From Thermoflavimicrobium dichotomicum (GTDB lineage Bacteria > Bacillota > Bacilli > Thermoactinomycetales > Thermoactinomycetaceae): 64,000 nt of DNA. The notes under the pieces were generated by a model. That model had not been told where the DNA came from, did not search any database, and was given only the letters and a program-made list of their open reading frames with translations. Made by a program: the position numbers and the translations under genes. Numbering within the stretch: the first letter of the stretch is position 1; the number at the start of each line of letters is the position of its first letter. The DNA is taken from assembly GCF_900114055.1 (NCBI RefSeq), contig NZ_FORR01000016.1, positions 1-64,000 of the forward strand, read 5' to 3'. Positions 1 to 7,946 of this stretch are shown here, one piece after another.

Positions 1-133
1 CACATTCTGCTTTGGGATATTTATCCCCTAAAGAGTTTCGTCAATCTATAACTTCAAATGTTGCTTAAATGTCTGGACAAACGGGGTTCATTAAGGGAGG
101 ACGATGCGATAATAGTGTAATCAACAATAAGTA

Positions 134-166
134 CGACAAGAGTTAAACATCTCTTGTCGTTTTTTT
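134..166 (+). terminator. intrinsic terminator
   Basis: A perfect 9-bp inverted repeat (CGACAAGAG at 134-142, CTCTTGTCG at 151-159) with an 8-nt loop is followed by seven T. It would end + strand transcripts entering from left of the window. It also lies just past the stop of the minus-strand XRE gene. Confidence 0.75.
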
Positions 167-173
167 AATTGAA

Positions 174-386
174 TTATTCCTCTTCTTCATATAATTCATC
201 AATACATTTTAGACCTAGAGCTTCCTTTATGAGAAATAGATGCATATATTCGTGCCGGCGCTGGCTGTCGAAACGTGATAAAGTAGCTTCGTTAATGCCA
301 GTAATCTCTGAAAGCCATTTTTGTGTTTTATCAATTTGTTTCAGGAGTTTTTTAAGGCGTGGCCGACGCTGTTTAATTTGTATCAT
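174..386 (-). CDS. small XRE-family HTH regulator
   Basis: This 70-residue protein is little more than one helix-turn-helix domain of the phage Cro/C1 (XRE) type. The recognition region is around residues 22-45 (WLSEITGINEATLSRF), and the tail is acidic (YEEEE). The start is supported by GAGAGGGA six bases before the ATG. It is divergent from the 492-698 gene, and the space between them holds a 14-bp palindrome and a promoter, so autoregulation and control of the neighbour are likely. Its company (replication protein, helicase loader) suggests a regulator of a phage-like or integrative element. The family assignment is solid; the target is inferred. Confidence 0.7.
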   Translation of the reverse strand: MIQIKQRRPRLKKLLKQIDKTQKWLSEITGINEATLSRFDSQRRHEYMHLFLIKEALGLKCIDELYEEEE

Positions 387-407
387 TACAAATCCCTCTC
401 AAATAAA

Positions 408-451
408 TTACTAATTAGTAATTGACAATTATCAATGATGAAATTTATAAT
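408..451 (+). promoter_or_regulatory. divergent control region: palindrome plus sigma-A promoter
   Basis: A perfect 14-bp palindrome TTACTAATTAGTAA spans 408-421. It abuts a -35 box TTGACA (422-427), followed after 18 bp by TATAAT (446-451), pointing at the small gene at 492. The palindrome lies between the two divergent genes and is the best candidate operator for the XRE regulator encoded at 174-386. Confidence 0.6.
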
Positions 452-491
452 AAAGTCAGAAATGTGAATCATATTTTCGGGAAGTGATTCA

Positions 492-698
492 ATGTATAAA
501 CTCTGGCTCACAGGCTACTGGGATCGCCAAAGCCAAAAGATTGTGTTCTGTGTCCCTATTGGAACAAACGATATTCAACGAATGGATTTTCCACAAATGA
601 TCAAGTGGCTTCATGAGAAAGAAAAGCCCCGCCAGATGGGCGAGGATATACAAAGAACGTTTACTTACACTCATCTTAACACAAAAACTCAAGAATGA
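492..698 (+). CDS. small hypothetical protein
   Basis: This 68-residue protein starts MYKLWLTGYWDRQSQKI and matches no family I recognise. It is rich in charged residues and has no signal peptide or membrane segment. GGGAAGTG lies five bases before the ATG, and a good sigma-A promoter (422-451) sits upstream, which favours a real gene. It lies between an XRE regulator and a replication-type operon, so it could be an element-borne accessory gene. An overlapping frame on the other strand has no such signals and was rejected. Confidence 0.5.
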   Translation: MYKLWLTGYWDRQSQKIVFCVPIGTNDIQRMDFPQMIKWLHEKEKPRQMGEDIQRTFTYTHLNTKTQE

Positions 699-750
699 AA
701 AGTAAATGGTTATATTAGTCATAATCGTTAAAATATAGGAGGTCATTTCC

Positions 751-1725
751 ATGTTCGTTTTCAATCCCGCTCTCATTACCAAATCACATAAAAAACAAAT
801 CGGTCCAGCGATCTGGGAACTGCTTTGGTGTATCAGCCAGATGACGCAAGAGGTAGAGCAAAGTGGAAGCCTTGTAGGAATCGTTTGTAACGGCCAACCG
901 ATTCGTTACGCTGAAATTGCAGAAGATTTGGGCATCAGTGAAAGTACGGTGAAAAGAAACATGAAGCGTTTGGAGCAACATAACTACATTTTCATGAAGC
1001 GGGCTCCGTATGGGGAGAGGATTTATATAAATCTGGCAATGGTTAGACAAGGCGGAGTCGAGCAACAGATTTCACAAAGAGAGGATATTTTTGACCGCTC
1101 ACGATTCGATGAAGAGGAGAAAAATGAACTTTCTTATCTGGATAGAAAGACTATAAATAACCTATCTATTCTGAATAGAAAGACAAAAATTGATCCATCT
1201 GCTCAAGGGAATGAAGAGCTATTTTCTAAAGATAGCGCAAAAATGATCGTGAGAGAGAGCAAAAATGACCGGTCTATAAAAGAAATAATAGAGATAGAAG
1301 AAGATAGAAAGAGAGAAGAAGAAAAAGACCTGGTCAGCCAAATTGAACAAGCGTATCTGACCAAAAGGGGAGTGGGAATGATACCAACACCCGCAGATTA
1401 CCAATCGATGGCCAGCCTGATAGTAGACAACATTCCTCTGGATGACATATTGGAAGGGATTGACTATGCTTTTCGAGTGTTTAAACCGAAACATGCTCGT
1501 GATCGTATTCGCTCATTTGCTTATTGTGAAGCAGTCATACGTGATCGGTATGCCAGGAAACAAGCCAAACAACAGGCACAAAAGGTGGGGAAAAAGCATG
1601 CCTACAGGATTAAAGAAGACAAATTCTTTCGTGATGGAGGAGATTACCAAGCGGATTCAAGCTTTGAAACAGAAGTCGCACAGGGATACTACGGCCAATT
1701 TCACATCTTCGGCAACGGTGGTTGA
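751..1725 (+). CDS. winged-helix replication initiation-type protein
   Basis: This 324-residue protein has a winged helix-turn-helix near residues 50-95 (IAEDLGISESTVKRNMKRLE), then a charged linker of about 120 residues. A conserved-looking tail follows at about 215-275 (ADYQSMASLIVDNIPLDDILEGI). This is the layout of replication or primosome proteins carried by phages and integrative elements next to DnaC-like loaders. AGGAGGTCATTTCC precedes the ATG. The 3' end overlaps the next gene by 128 bp in another frame, which is unusually long. Role in origin binding or loader recruitment is inferred from layout and the neighbour. It could instead be a plain transcriptional regulator. Confidence 0.65.
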   Translation: MFVFNPALITKSHKKQIGPAIWELLWCISQMTQEVEQSGSLVGIVCNGQPIRYAEIAEDLGISESTVKRNMKRLEQHNYIFMKRAPYGERIYINLAMVRQGGVEQQISQREDIFDRSRFDEEEKNELSYLDRKTINNLSILNRKTKIDPSAQGNEELFSKDSAKMIVRESKNDRSIKEIIEIEEDRKREEEKDLVSQIEQAYLTKRGVGMIPTPADYQSMASLIVDNIPLDDILEGIDYAFRVFKPKHARDRIRSFAYCEAVIRDRYARKQAKQQAQKVGKKHAYRIKEDKFFRDGGDYQADSSFETEVAQGYYGQFHIFGNGG

Positions 1726-2470
1726 TTGTCCATTATGTCAAGACCTGGGGTATATCGTGAAATCGTGGGATGGAGCGGGATTGGCTGCTGTGTGTGCTTG
1801 CTTGGAAAGGAAGAGGATCGAGAAAAGGTTTCAGAGTGCCATGATTCCAGAAGAATTTGCCCATGCCACTTTGGAAAACTACCAGGTGAAATATCCTTTC
1901 CAGCGAACGCTTTGGGAAGCGGCTACTCAATATGTCAGAGAGTTTGAACAGATCAAAAGGAACACAGAGAATAGTCTGGGATTTGTTGCTGTCTATGGAG
2001 AAGAGAGGATGAATGAACTTCCGCCAGAACAGCGGGTAATCATGAAGCGAAAACATAATTCTTTTGGTCTGGGAAAAACGCATCTGCAAGTGGCGATCGC
2101 GAAAGAGTTGATCCAGCGAGGAAACACGGTACTCATGGTATCTGATGTCGCATTGATGGAAGAGGTAATGGGGTTGAAGCAATCGGATTATCCGTTGTTT
2201 CATGAACGAATCCAAAGTTTGATTCAAGTTCCCGTGTTGATTTGGGATGATATCGGGAAGGCCAATCCTACACCATCCAGGCAAAGTGTGTATTATCGCG
2301 TGATCAATGAAAGGTGGCGAACACAACGACCGATTCTGTTCAGTTCGAATGAAGATATCGAAACATTGGCTGTTCGTATTGGAGATGGGGCGGCTTCTCG
2401 TTTGCTCGGAATGGCGAAGGGACGAATTTACCGTGTTGAAGGTCCGGATTGTCGTTTATCTATGATCTAA
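1598..2470 (+). CDS. DnaC/IstB-like AAA+ helicase loader
   Basis: This 290-residue AAA+ ATPase resembles DnaC-type loaders, which place the replicative helicase on DNA. The N-terminus has a CxxC...CxC cluster (C44, C47, C66, C68) that may bind zinc. Walker A ends in GLGKTH (157-162) and Walker B is IWDD (215-218). About 18 residues lie between the first P-loop-like glycine (VYGE, 134) and NSFGLGKTH, an insertion not present in ordinary loaders. The start at 1598 has GGTGGGG upstream; longer in-frame starts lack such a site. A remnant of its 3' end recurs at 7226-7370 and 19823-19889. Confidence 0.8.
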   Translation: MPTGLKKTNSFVMEEITKRIQALKQKSHRDTTANFTSSATVVDCPLCQDLGYIVKSWDGAGLAAVCACLERKRIEKRFQSAMIPEEFAHATLENYQVKYPFQRTLWEAATQYVREFEQIKRNTENSLGFVAVYGEERMNELPPEQRVIMKRKHNSFGLGKTHLQVAIAKELIQRGNTVLMVSDVALMEEVMGLKQSDYPLFHERIQSLIQVPVLIWDDIGKANPTPSRQSVYYRVINERWRTQRPILFSSNEDIETLAVRIGDGAASRLLGMAKGRIYRVEGPDCRLSMI

Positions 2471-2483
2471 TTATTTTAAACAA

Positions 2484-2498
2484 GTTTGTAATACAAAC
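2484..2498. repeat. dispersed palindrome GTTTGTAATACAAAC, copy 1
   Basis: This is a perfect 7+1+7 inverted repeat just past the loader stop codon. The same 15 bp recurs at 26936-26950, and a version with two changes (GTTTGCAACACAAAC) lies at 19875-19889. All three are preceded by an AT-rich stretch ending AAACAA. No T-run follows, so it is not a standard terminator. It may be a protein-binding site or part of a mobile element end. Confidence 0.6.
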
Positions 2499-2534
2499 TT
2501 AATACAAGCTGACTTCCTCATAATATCGATATGT

Positions 2535-2658
2535 AGAAGCAGAAATCAAGAAAGTACTTGCGATTTGTGGGCGGCTCTTAAGAAAGAAGTGGAAGCAGAT
2601 CGGCGTATTCTGGAACAGAACGTGACAATCTTTAAAGAACAGCTTGCAAGAGCCAATT
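2535..2658 (+). pseudogene. fragment of the coiled-coil gene
   Basis: About 124 bp here match 6801-6924, inside the intact coiled-coil gene, with scattered substitutions and small indels. The reading frame is broken and both ends of the gene are missing. It lies directly after the helicase loader. The mirror arrangement, intact coiled-coil gene followed by a loader fragment, is found at 7226-7370. Confidence 0.8.
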
Positions 2659-2794
2659 TAAGCCCCGCCTTTTCCTACTTTCTTTCACTTATCATAACCC
2701 AAAAGTGACGCAGAAGACTTGTTCTGCAACAGTTAAGGTGAATCTATCTATAAAGAAAAGAAAAAATATTCGAACAGAAATTACATTATTTCTA

Positions 2795-2839
2795 TTGACA
2801 TAATTTATGTCTTTTTTTATGATTGATGTAAATTATGTC
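2795..2839 (+). promoter_or_regulatory. sigma-A promoter with two operator-like palindromes
   Basis: TTGACA (2795-2800) and TATGAT (2818-2823) are 17 bp apart, ahead of the XRE gene at 2854. A perfect palindrome GACATAATTTATGTC (2797-2811) overlaps the -35 box. A weaker copy GATGTAAATTATGTC (2825-2839) lies just past the -10 box, 28 bp along. This is a classic layout for autorepression by the downstream regulator. Confidence 0.7.
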
Positions 2840-2853
2840 AAAGGAGGCCGAAG

Positions 2854-3339
2854 ATGAACGAAAGTACCATACTTAATTCTAAAACCACTTTGGAGTACTT
2901 AGTCTTAATCAATAAGAAATCGTATTCTCAAATTGGTCGAGAGCTTGGTATTACCCCTCAACAATTTTCCGATTGGATAAAAAAGCGAAGACCTATTCCA
3001 CAAGAACGATTAAAAGCTCTATGCGAGTATTTTGGGTTGGAGTCTCACTACCTTGTGGATGAAAGGAACTTTGCTCGTTCTTTAAATCCAATTACAAAAA
3101 TAGATATTGAAACACTGTTGGTAAAAAGAGTAATTGAAAAGGGAGAGGAAGATCCAATTCCATACCAGGAAAAGTTAACGAAGCTGGAGAGAGAGCGAGC
3201 AAAGCAAGTGAGACTGGGTCGTTTAGCTTCCATTCTTCATCAGGAAAGCGATCAAATCGATCATGTGATTGATACTTTTTTGGATCAATTGGAATCAGGA
3301 AACATTGAAAGATTGAAGCGGTTGCTTACTGAATCGTAA
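2854..3339 (+). CDS. XRE-family transcriptional regulator
   Basis: This 161-residue protein has an N-terminal helix-turn-helix at about residues 20-60 (YSQIGRELGITPQQFSDWI). A charged helical C-terminal half follows, which may mediate dimer formation. AAAGGAGG lies seven bases before the ATG. The promoter region holds two related palindromes placed to block RNA polymerase, so the protein probably represses itself. The amidase gene follows after only 26 bp and may be in the same transcript. What signal it senses is not visible. Confidence 0.75.
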   Translation: MNESTILNSKTTLEYLVLINKKSYSQIGRELGITPQQFSDWIKKRRPIPQERLKALCEYFGLESHYLVDERNFARSLNPITKIDIETLLVKRVIEKGEEDPIPYQEKLTKLERERAKQVRLGRLASILHQESDQIDHVIDTFLDQLESGNIERLKRLLTES

Positions 3340-3365
3340 ACTATCTAGAAAAGAGATGAAAAAGA

Positions 3366-4367
3366 ATGTGTACTACTTTTTTCCTTGAAAACGAAGAGCG
3401 ACGAATAGTAGGCAGGAACTATGATATCTTTTACGACAACGGATGTCTGTTTACCAACTTACGAGGTTTAAAGAAAACCGCCTTTATCCAACCACCAGAA
3501 AAACCCCTAACATGGACCTCCCAATATGGAAGTCTTACTTTTTCACAAGTAGGGAAGGAGTTCCCAGTAGGAGGAATTAATGAAAAAGGGCTCGTGGTGG
3601 AACAAAATACCTTGCCAGAAACCAAGTATCCTGTGGTAGACGATCGTCCGGCGATAAATGAACTTCAGTGGATTCAGTATATGTTAGATACCTGTAGTTC
3701 TGTGGAGGAGGTCCTGAAAGCTGCTAATAACATCCGGGTTAGCCAGAACTCCTCTCACATTCACTATTTTGTTTGTGATCCTTCTGGGGATGTGGCTATA
3801 CTGGAGTACTTAGATGGAAAGCTTCTTATATTTACGAAAGAGAGGTTACCTATCCCTGTTCTTGCAAACAGTATATATACTGAATCATTAGAATACTCGG
3901 ACCAATATATCTTTCATGAAGATGAGTACAAAGCCAATTCTCTAGAACGATTTTTTCGTGCATCAAAGATGGTTCAAACCATTAATAATCAGCCTTCGAC
4001 AACGGTTGAAGATGCATTTCAGGTGTTAGAAGCAGTCAAACGTCAGGATACCATATGGTCTATTGTTTACGATCTTTCCAATATGGAAATTCATTTCTCT
4101 ACGTATCGCCAGCAGGGAAGATATCGAATTTCCTTACGGTCCTTGGATTTCTATCAGAATACCGCCAAGGTAGCGAATATTCATAATTTTGGGCATAGAG
4201 GATTTGTAGATTATCAATTCGAAATAAACCGAGAGCTTGTACAATCATTCTTTACAAACGAGACACTTACAGAGATCTTTCAGTGGAACATCAGTCAAGA
4301 AATGATTAACTTTTTTGCAAGCTATCCTGATCAGTTCAGTTATTTTGATGAAGCAGAGAGGGAATGA
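3366..4367 (+). CDS. choloylglycine hydrolase family amidase (Ntn hydrolase)
   Basis: This 333-residue protein begins MCTTF, so removal of Met would expose Cys2, the nucleophile of linear-amide hydrolases such as penicillin V acylase and bile salt hydrolase. Family-like stretches include the early GRNYD (about residues 17-21) and GGINEKGLVVEQN near residue 68. There is no signal peptide, so it is probably cytoplasmic. It hydrolyses C-N amide bonds; the natural substrate cannot be told, and N-acyl signals or beta-lactams are known options in the family. It follows an XRE regulator with a 26-bp gap, and a terminator closes the pair. Confidence 0.8.
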   Translation: MCTTFFLENEERRIVGRNYDIFYDNGCLFTNLRGLKKTAFIQPPEKPLTWTSQYGSLTFSQVGKEFPVGGINEKGLVVEQNTLPETKYPVVDDRPAINELQWIQYMLDTCSSVEEVLKAANNIRVSQNSSHIHYFVCDPSGDVAILEYLDGKLLIFTKERLPIPVLANSIYTESLEYSDQYIFHEDEYKANSLERFFRASKMVQTINNQPSTTVEDAFQVLEAVKRQDTIWSIVYDLSNMEIHFSTYRQQGRYRISLRSLDFYQNTAKVANIHNFGHRGFVDYQFEINRELVQSFFTNETLTEIFQWNISQEMINFFASYPDQFSYFDEAERE

Positions 4368-4410
4368 CTCAAAAAAGGGTAGAACTAAAAAAGTCCGTCC
4401 CAAAAAAAGT

Positions 4411-4442
4411 ACCCGTATCACACCAAAGTGGTACGGGTTTCT
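4411..4442 (+). terminator. intrinsic terminator after the amidase gene
   Basis: ACCCGTA (4411-4417) pairs with TACGGGT (4432-4438), with extra CAC/GTG pairs inside the loop and a short T-rich tail. It closes the XRE-amidase pair. Confidence 0.65.
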
Positions 4443-4629
4443 TATATTTCGCTTTATTCGGAATGCAAGTGGGGGTTCCTACTATACTGCTAAATGAACA
4501 AGCAATGCAGAAAAAAATGGGCACATCAGGCTAGATGCCCATGTCCGCAATGAACACCAGTAATAGATGAATATGGGCTGTTTTCTCCGCTCACTTCTGA
4601 GCTTGCAAGTGTCTATTTTCGTCTCCTCT

Positions 4630-5784
4630 TTACAATTTATATTTCTGAATGATCGGAACGGCTAGTTTTTGCAGGATGGAACTTAATCCATGCCAGGCTT
4701 GCCGTCGAAACTTCGGCAGATGATCGACATAAGCCATGGTATACTCAAGTGCAGCGCATGCTCCTCGACAACGCTTAAAAGAGGCGGCCCCAGAGCTTTG
4801 ATGAAGTAATAATTGATGTTCATGTGCTTTTTGGACAAGCAGGGAAGATAACATCCGGTATAGACCGATTTGTTGCCGTAGATGAATGTCATAGCCAAAA
4901 AAAGGCGTAGTCATGGTCTGGTCTTGTATGAAATAACCAATCACTCCATCGATCTGTTTGTCTTTTTGCAAGGCATAGACATGCAAGAATTTTTGTTCGA
5001 TAGCATGGGTTAAAAAAGACAGTTGAAACTGCGGATTGTAGATCGAATATTTTTTCAGGTACAGCAAGTTATACAGTTCGATCAAACGCGGTAATGCCTG
5101 CTCAGGAATCTTCGCCGCCTCTACCACTTGATAGCCAGATTGCTCGAATAACTTTTTATCCCGTTTGAGGAGCCAGCGCGTTTTACTGTTTAGGGTGGAC
5201 TCTTGTGCTGGATCATAAAAATAGACCTGGCGACTGGGAATGGGGATATAATGATTTTCCAAAAAGATATTTACTTGCCCAGCTGGAGAGAATTCATTTA
5301 CTGAGCGAAATAAAATGGCATGGTCAGGAAATCTTTTTGTTAGGAAAGAAGTTATGCACTCAACCTGTTGTGTAGTAAAAGCAGGATGGAGATTGGTTGA
5401 AACGAGCCAATTGTTGACAATCACTACCCGATTGATCTGACAGGCACGCAAATAATAATCAAGCCCACTGAGCAGTGGATGAAGTAACAGGGAGAGCCAG
5501 TACTTTTTTAAAGCGGCCAGTTCTTTTTTGGCATAGGTAACATAATGCGTATAAGGAGAAACCACATACGAGTTCTCATATTCTTTTTGATTGACTGTGA
5601 GGGGAAGTAACAGCGAATCTACCTGTAGTAGCATTAGTTCGGTTTGTACATTGGCGATAAACGTTTGTGTTCCTTTTTGCAGGAAGGGCGTATGATACCT
5701 TTGCGCAAATGTTCCATTCTCTATTTCTTTCCAGTTGAGATTGGTTAGATTTTCTTTATCAAATAGACGTAGATGCTGATTCAT
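4630..5784 (-). CDS. GNAT/FemAB-like acyltransferase-type protein
   Basis: This protein has 384 residues. An earlier ATG at 5799 is less likely, because the sequence between the two ATGs holds GAAAGGAG, well placed for the start at 5784. The C-terminal half (about residues 225-340) has the feel of a GNAT or FemAB-like fold, with a long run reading DKQIDGVIGYFI and then GYDIHLRQQIGLYRML. No classical acetyl-CoA loop is clear. No signal peptide or membrane segment is evident. It is a single gene with no functional neighbours. An acyl transfer role is a guess from general pattern, and the protein could be an uncharacterised family. Confidence 0.5.
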   Translation of the reverse strand: MNQHLRLFDKENLTNLNWKEIENGTFAQRYHTPFLQKGTQTFIANVQTELMLLQVDSLLLPLTVNQKEYENSYVVSPYTHYVTYAKKELAALKKYWLSLLLHPLLSGLDYYLRACQINRVVIVNNWLVSTNLHPAFTTQQVECITSFLTKRFPDHAILFRSVNEFSPAGQVNIFLENHYIPIPSRQVYFYDPAQESTLNSKTRWLLKRDKKLFEQSGYQVVEAAKIPEQALPRLIELYNLLYLKKYSIYNPQFQLSFLTHAIEQKFLHVYALQKDKQIDGVIGYFIQDQTMTTPFFGYDIHLRQQIGLYRMLSSLLVQKAHEHQLLLHQSSGAASFKRCRGACAALEYTMAYVDHLPKFRRQAWHGLSSILQKLAVPIIQKYKL

Positions 5785-5939
5785 ATATGCTCCTTTCATA
5801 GAATGATAGATAAAAAAATTTTATCATATGGGTTTGCTATTGTTGAACTTATTCTACTTTTGGGACACGCCCATTTTTTGACGAAACGTTCCTTAATTAG
5901 CTAAATCGCAATTCTTTTTTTACAAATCGAAATTAAAGG

Positions 5940-5969
5940 TTGACAATCATCGAACATATGTTCTATAAT
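5940..5969 (+). promoter_or_regulatory. sigma-A promoter with embedded LexA-like box
   Basis: TTGACA (5940-5945) and TATAAT (5964-5969) are 18 bp apart. Between them lies CGAACATATGTTCT (5951-5964), which matches the Bacillus LexA/DinR consensus CGAACRNRYGTTYC at all but the last base. LexA bound there would cover the promoter of the coiled-coil gene at 6016, so DNA damage induction is predicted. Confidence 0.65.
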
Positions 5970-6015
5970 GCATTTGTACATCACTTTAGCGGTTTTACAC
6001 AGAGGAGGAAGAAGG

Positions 6016-7068
6016 ATGGCTAAAATCACCGAGAAAGATACAAAAGCAACGATCCTTAAGGCACTTCGTGAGGCAGAGAAAAGGATTGCCGAGCTGGAAA
6101 AAGGAAAGCTGGATCCTGTTGCTGAAACGACCGCTAAAAAGAAGACGGAAACGATCACAAAAGCGAATCAGATCATGGAAGTGGATATAGAAGATAAGAT
6201 AAAAGACCTGTCCAAGTCGGTAAACAGTCTGCTTAGCAAAATCAGTGAGGATATTGCTGAACAAAAAAATAATCTGAAAACAGTCAAAGAGGCTATTGCG
6301 ATTAAGGAAGCGGAACTAAAAGAATTATTTGGCATAGAAAAAGAAGCACATACCCTTGCTGGGCTGGTCAATGCACACCAGGAACTGAAGCTCGCCCAAG
6401 AAAAAGAATTAATTGAAGCCAAAGAAAAAGCCACCGCTGAACTGAATGAGATCATAGCTCAAACGAAAAAAGCACGTGAAGAATATGAGGCACTGGTGAA
6501 AGAGCAAAAAGAAAAATTGGCACAAAGTCAAAAGCGTGCAGAAGAAGAGTTTAAGTATAATTTTGAAAGACATAAAAAAATGTCGCATGATAAATTGGAA
6601 GATGAATTAGCCAGCAGACGGAAAGAGTTTAACCTGGAAATGGAAAAAAGAAATGCAGAATTGGATACATACAAAAAATCACTCGATGAACGTGAAGTTG
6701 CCATCCAAAAACGTGAACAGAAAATGAACGAACTGGAAGCAGAAGTAGCTGCCTTCCCGCAAAAACTGGAAGAAGTGAAAGCAGAAGCTGAAAAGAAAGC
6801 AGAAGCAGAGATCAAGAAAGTACTTGCGATTCGTGAAGCAGCCCTGAAGAGAGAAGTGGAAGCAGATCGGCGCATTCTGGAAACAGAACGTGACAATCTG
6901 AAAGAACAGCTTGCCAGAGCCAATGAAACGATTGCCACGTTGCAGGCAAAGCTGGATGAAGCGTACAAGCGCATTCAGGAAATGGGTATTCAGATGGTAT
7001 CGAGTTCCAATGAATCGAAAGCATTTGACAAGATTGCCGCACTCGTTACGGAAAAGAACAATAAATAA
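6016..7068 (+). CDS. long coiled-coil protein, possibly SOS-induced
   Basis: This 350-residue protein is almost wholly made of charged heptad-like sequence rich in Glu, Lys and Ala, from about residue 15 to 335. That points to a long coiled coil. There is no signal peptide, ATPase motif or nuclease motif. The start at 6016 follows GAGGAGGAAGAAGG; an earlier in-frame ATG lies upstream of the -10 region product and was not used. Its promoter carries a LexA-like box. A degraded 3' piece recurs at 2535-2658. The function is unknown; a structural or chromosome-associated role under DNA damage is only a guess. Confidence 0.7.
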   Translation: MAKITEKDTKATILKALREAEKRIAELEKGKLDPVAETTAKKKTETITKANQIMEVDIEDKIKDLSKSVNSLLSKISEDIAEQKNNLKTVKEAIAIKEAELKELFGIEKEAHTLAGLVNAHQELKLAQEKELIEAKEKATAELNEIIAQTKKAREEYEALVKEQKEKLAQSQKRAEEEFKYNFERHKKMSHDKLEDELASRRKEFNLEMEKRNAELDTYKKSLDEREVAIQKREQKMNELEAEVAAFPQKLEEVKAEAEKKAEAEIKKVLAIREAALKREVEADRRILETERDNLKEQLARANETIATLQAKLDEAYKRIQEMGIQMVSSSNESKAFDKIAALVTEKNNK

Positions 7069-7175
7069 TGGATCAAAGACTTCAGATGAGTCACTCTTGC
7101 TGGCAGGACTTTTATTAGGGATTATTTAGTAAAGTTTGTTTTTAAAGGAATAAAAAATGTTTCATAAATAAAAGA

Positions 7176-7213
7176 AAAAACAGGTAGGAATCATCGCAGC
7201 CTACCTGTTTTTT
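7176..7213 (+). terminator. intrinsic terminator after the coiled-coil gene
   Basis: AAAAACAGGTAGG (7176-7188) pairs with CCTACCTGTTTTT (7200-7212), a 13-bp stem with an 11-nt loop that ends in T. Being symmetric, it can work in both directions. Confidence 0.85.
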
Positions 7214-7225
7214 CTTTGCGTGAAC

Positions 7226-7370
7226 AGCTGGTATTGATATCTCGGCTGTTCGTATTGGAGATGGGCGGCTTCCCGTTACTGGGGATGGAGAAAGGACGAA
7301 TTTATTACCGTGTCGAAGGTCTGGATTGTCTTTTATTACAAATGAAATGATTTAAATCAATTTGTATTTT
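7226..7370 (+). pseudogene. 3' fragment of a DnaC-like loader gene
   Basis: The sequence follows the last ~130 bp of the loader gene at 1598-2470 and its AT-rich flank, with small indels that break the frame. Shared text includes GCTGTTCGTATTGGAGATGG and GGACGAATTTA. Only the 3' part is present. It lies directly after the intact coiled-coil gene, the reverse of the arrangement at 2470-2658. Confidence 0.75.
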
Positions 7371-7376
7371 CATATT

Positions 7377-7682
7377 CTATGAGAGTTCTTCTTCCCAGTC
7401 ATCTACTAGTTCTTCCATGTCATCTGCAAGTTGCCGAATCTGGTTTAGAAACTTTTTTCTTTCAGCGATTGGAACGCTTTCTTGCTCCATGAGATCAATC
7501 GCTTGACTGACGATATGATACAGGGAGGAGACGATAAGATTTGTTGTGTCACTTGTCCAATCCTTACCCCACGTACATAAAATTAGAGACCAATTACGAG
7601 CGATGTATCCTTGTGATTGATTTTTACCTTCTTCCACTCGCCTGAGGAATGTCTCTAGTTGTTTTCTCGCTTCTTCTTTCAT
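7377..7682 (-). CDS. small acidic hypothetical protein
   Basis: This 101-residue, probably helical and acidic protein ends DDMEELVDDWEEELS. It contains two tryptophan-rich bits (NWSLILCTWGKDW) and has no membrane segment. GGGAGAGAG lies seven bases before the ATG, which supports translation. It stands alone between a loader remnant and a broken gene. I recognise no family. Its small size and acidic tail would suit an immunity or inhibitor-type protein, but there is no toxin partner beside it. Confidence 0.5.
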   Translation of the reverse strand: MKEEARKQLETFLRRVEEGKNQSQGYIARNWSLILCTWGKDWTSDTTNLIVSSLYHIVSQAIDLMEQESVPIAERKKFLNQIRQLADDMEELVDDWEEELS

Positions 7683-7946
7683 TTGAACTCTCTCCCGGAT
7701 GTAAGATTGTGTTTGTAAACCATTTCAAAGGGATTATCCTTTCGTATAGTACGTTCTGGACTCTCACTAATTATAGTCTTTTTGGGTAAGCAATGGACTT
7801 TTTTTCAACTGTTCTTCTTTTTTCAAAAAATATTGTTGTTCATATCCTTCTTGCGTATACTTGATTTGCCAAGACAATTCCTGGTCATAGACTATTTGCT
7901 GACTGCATTTGACAACAGCGTTCTTATTTCATTGAGGTGAGCAAGG

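Noticed and set aside
489-782. 97-codon frame on the minus strand
   Set aside because: It overlaps the small + strand gene and the start of the replication protein and has no ribosome binding site; the + strand frames have better signals.
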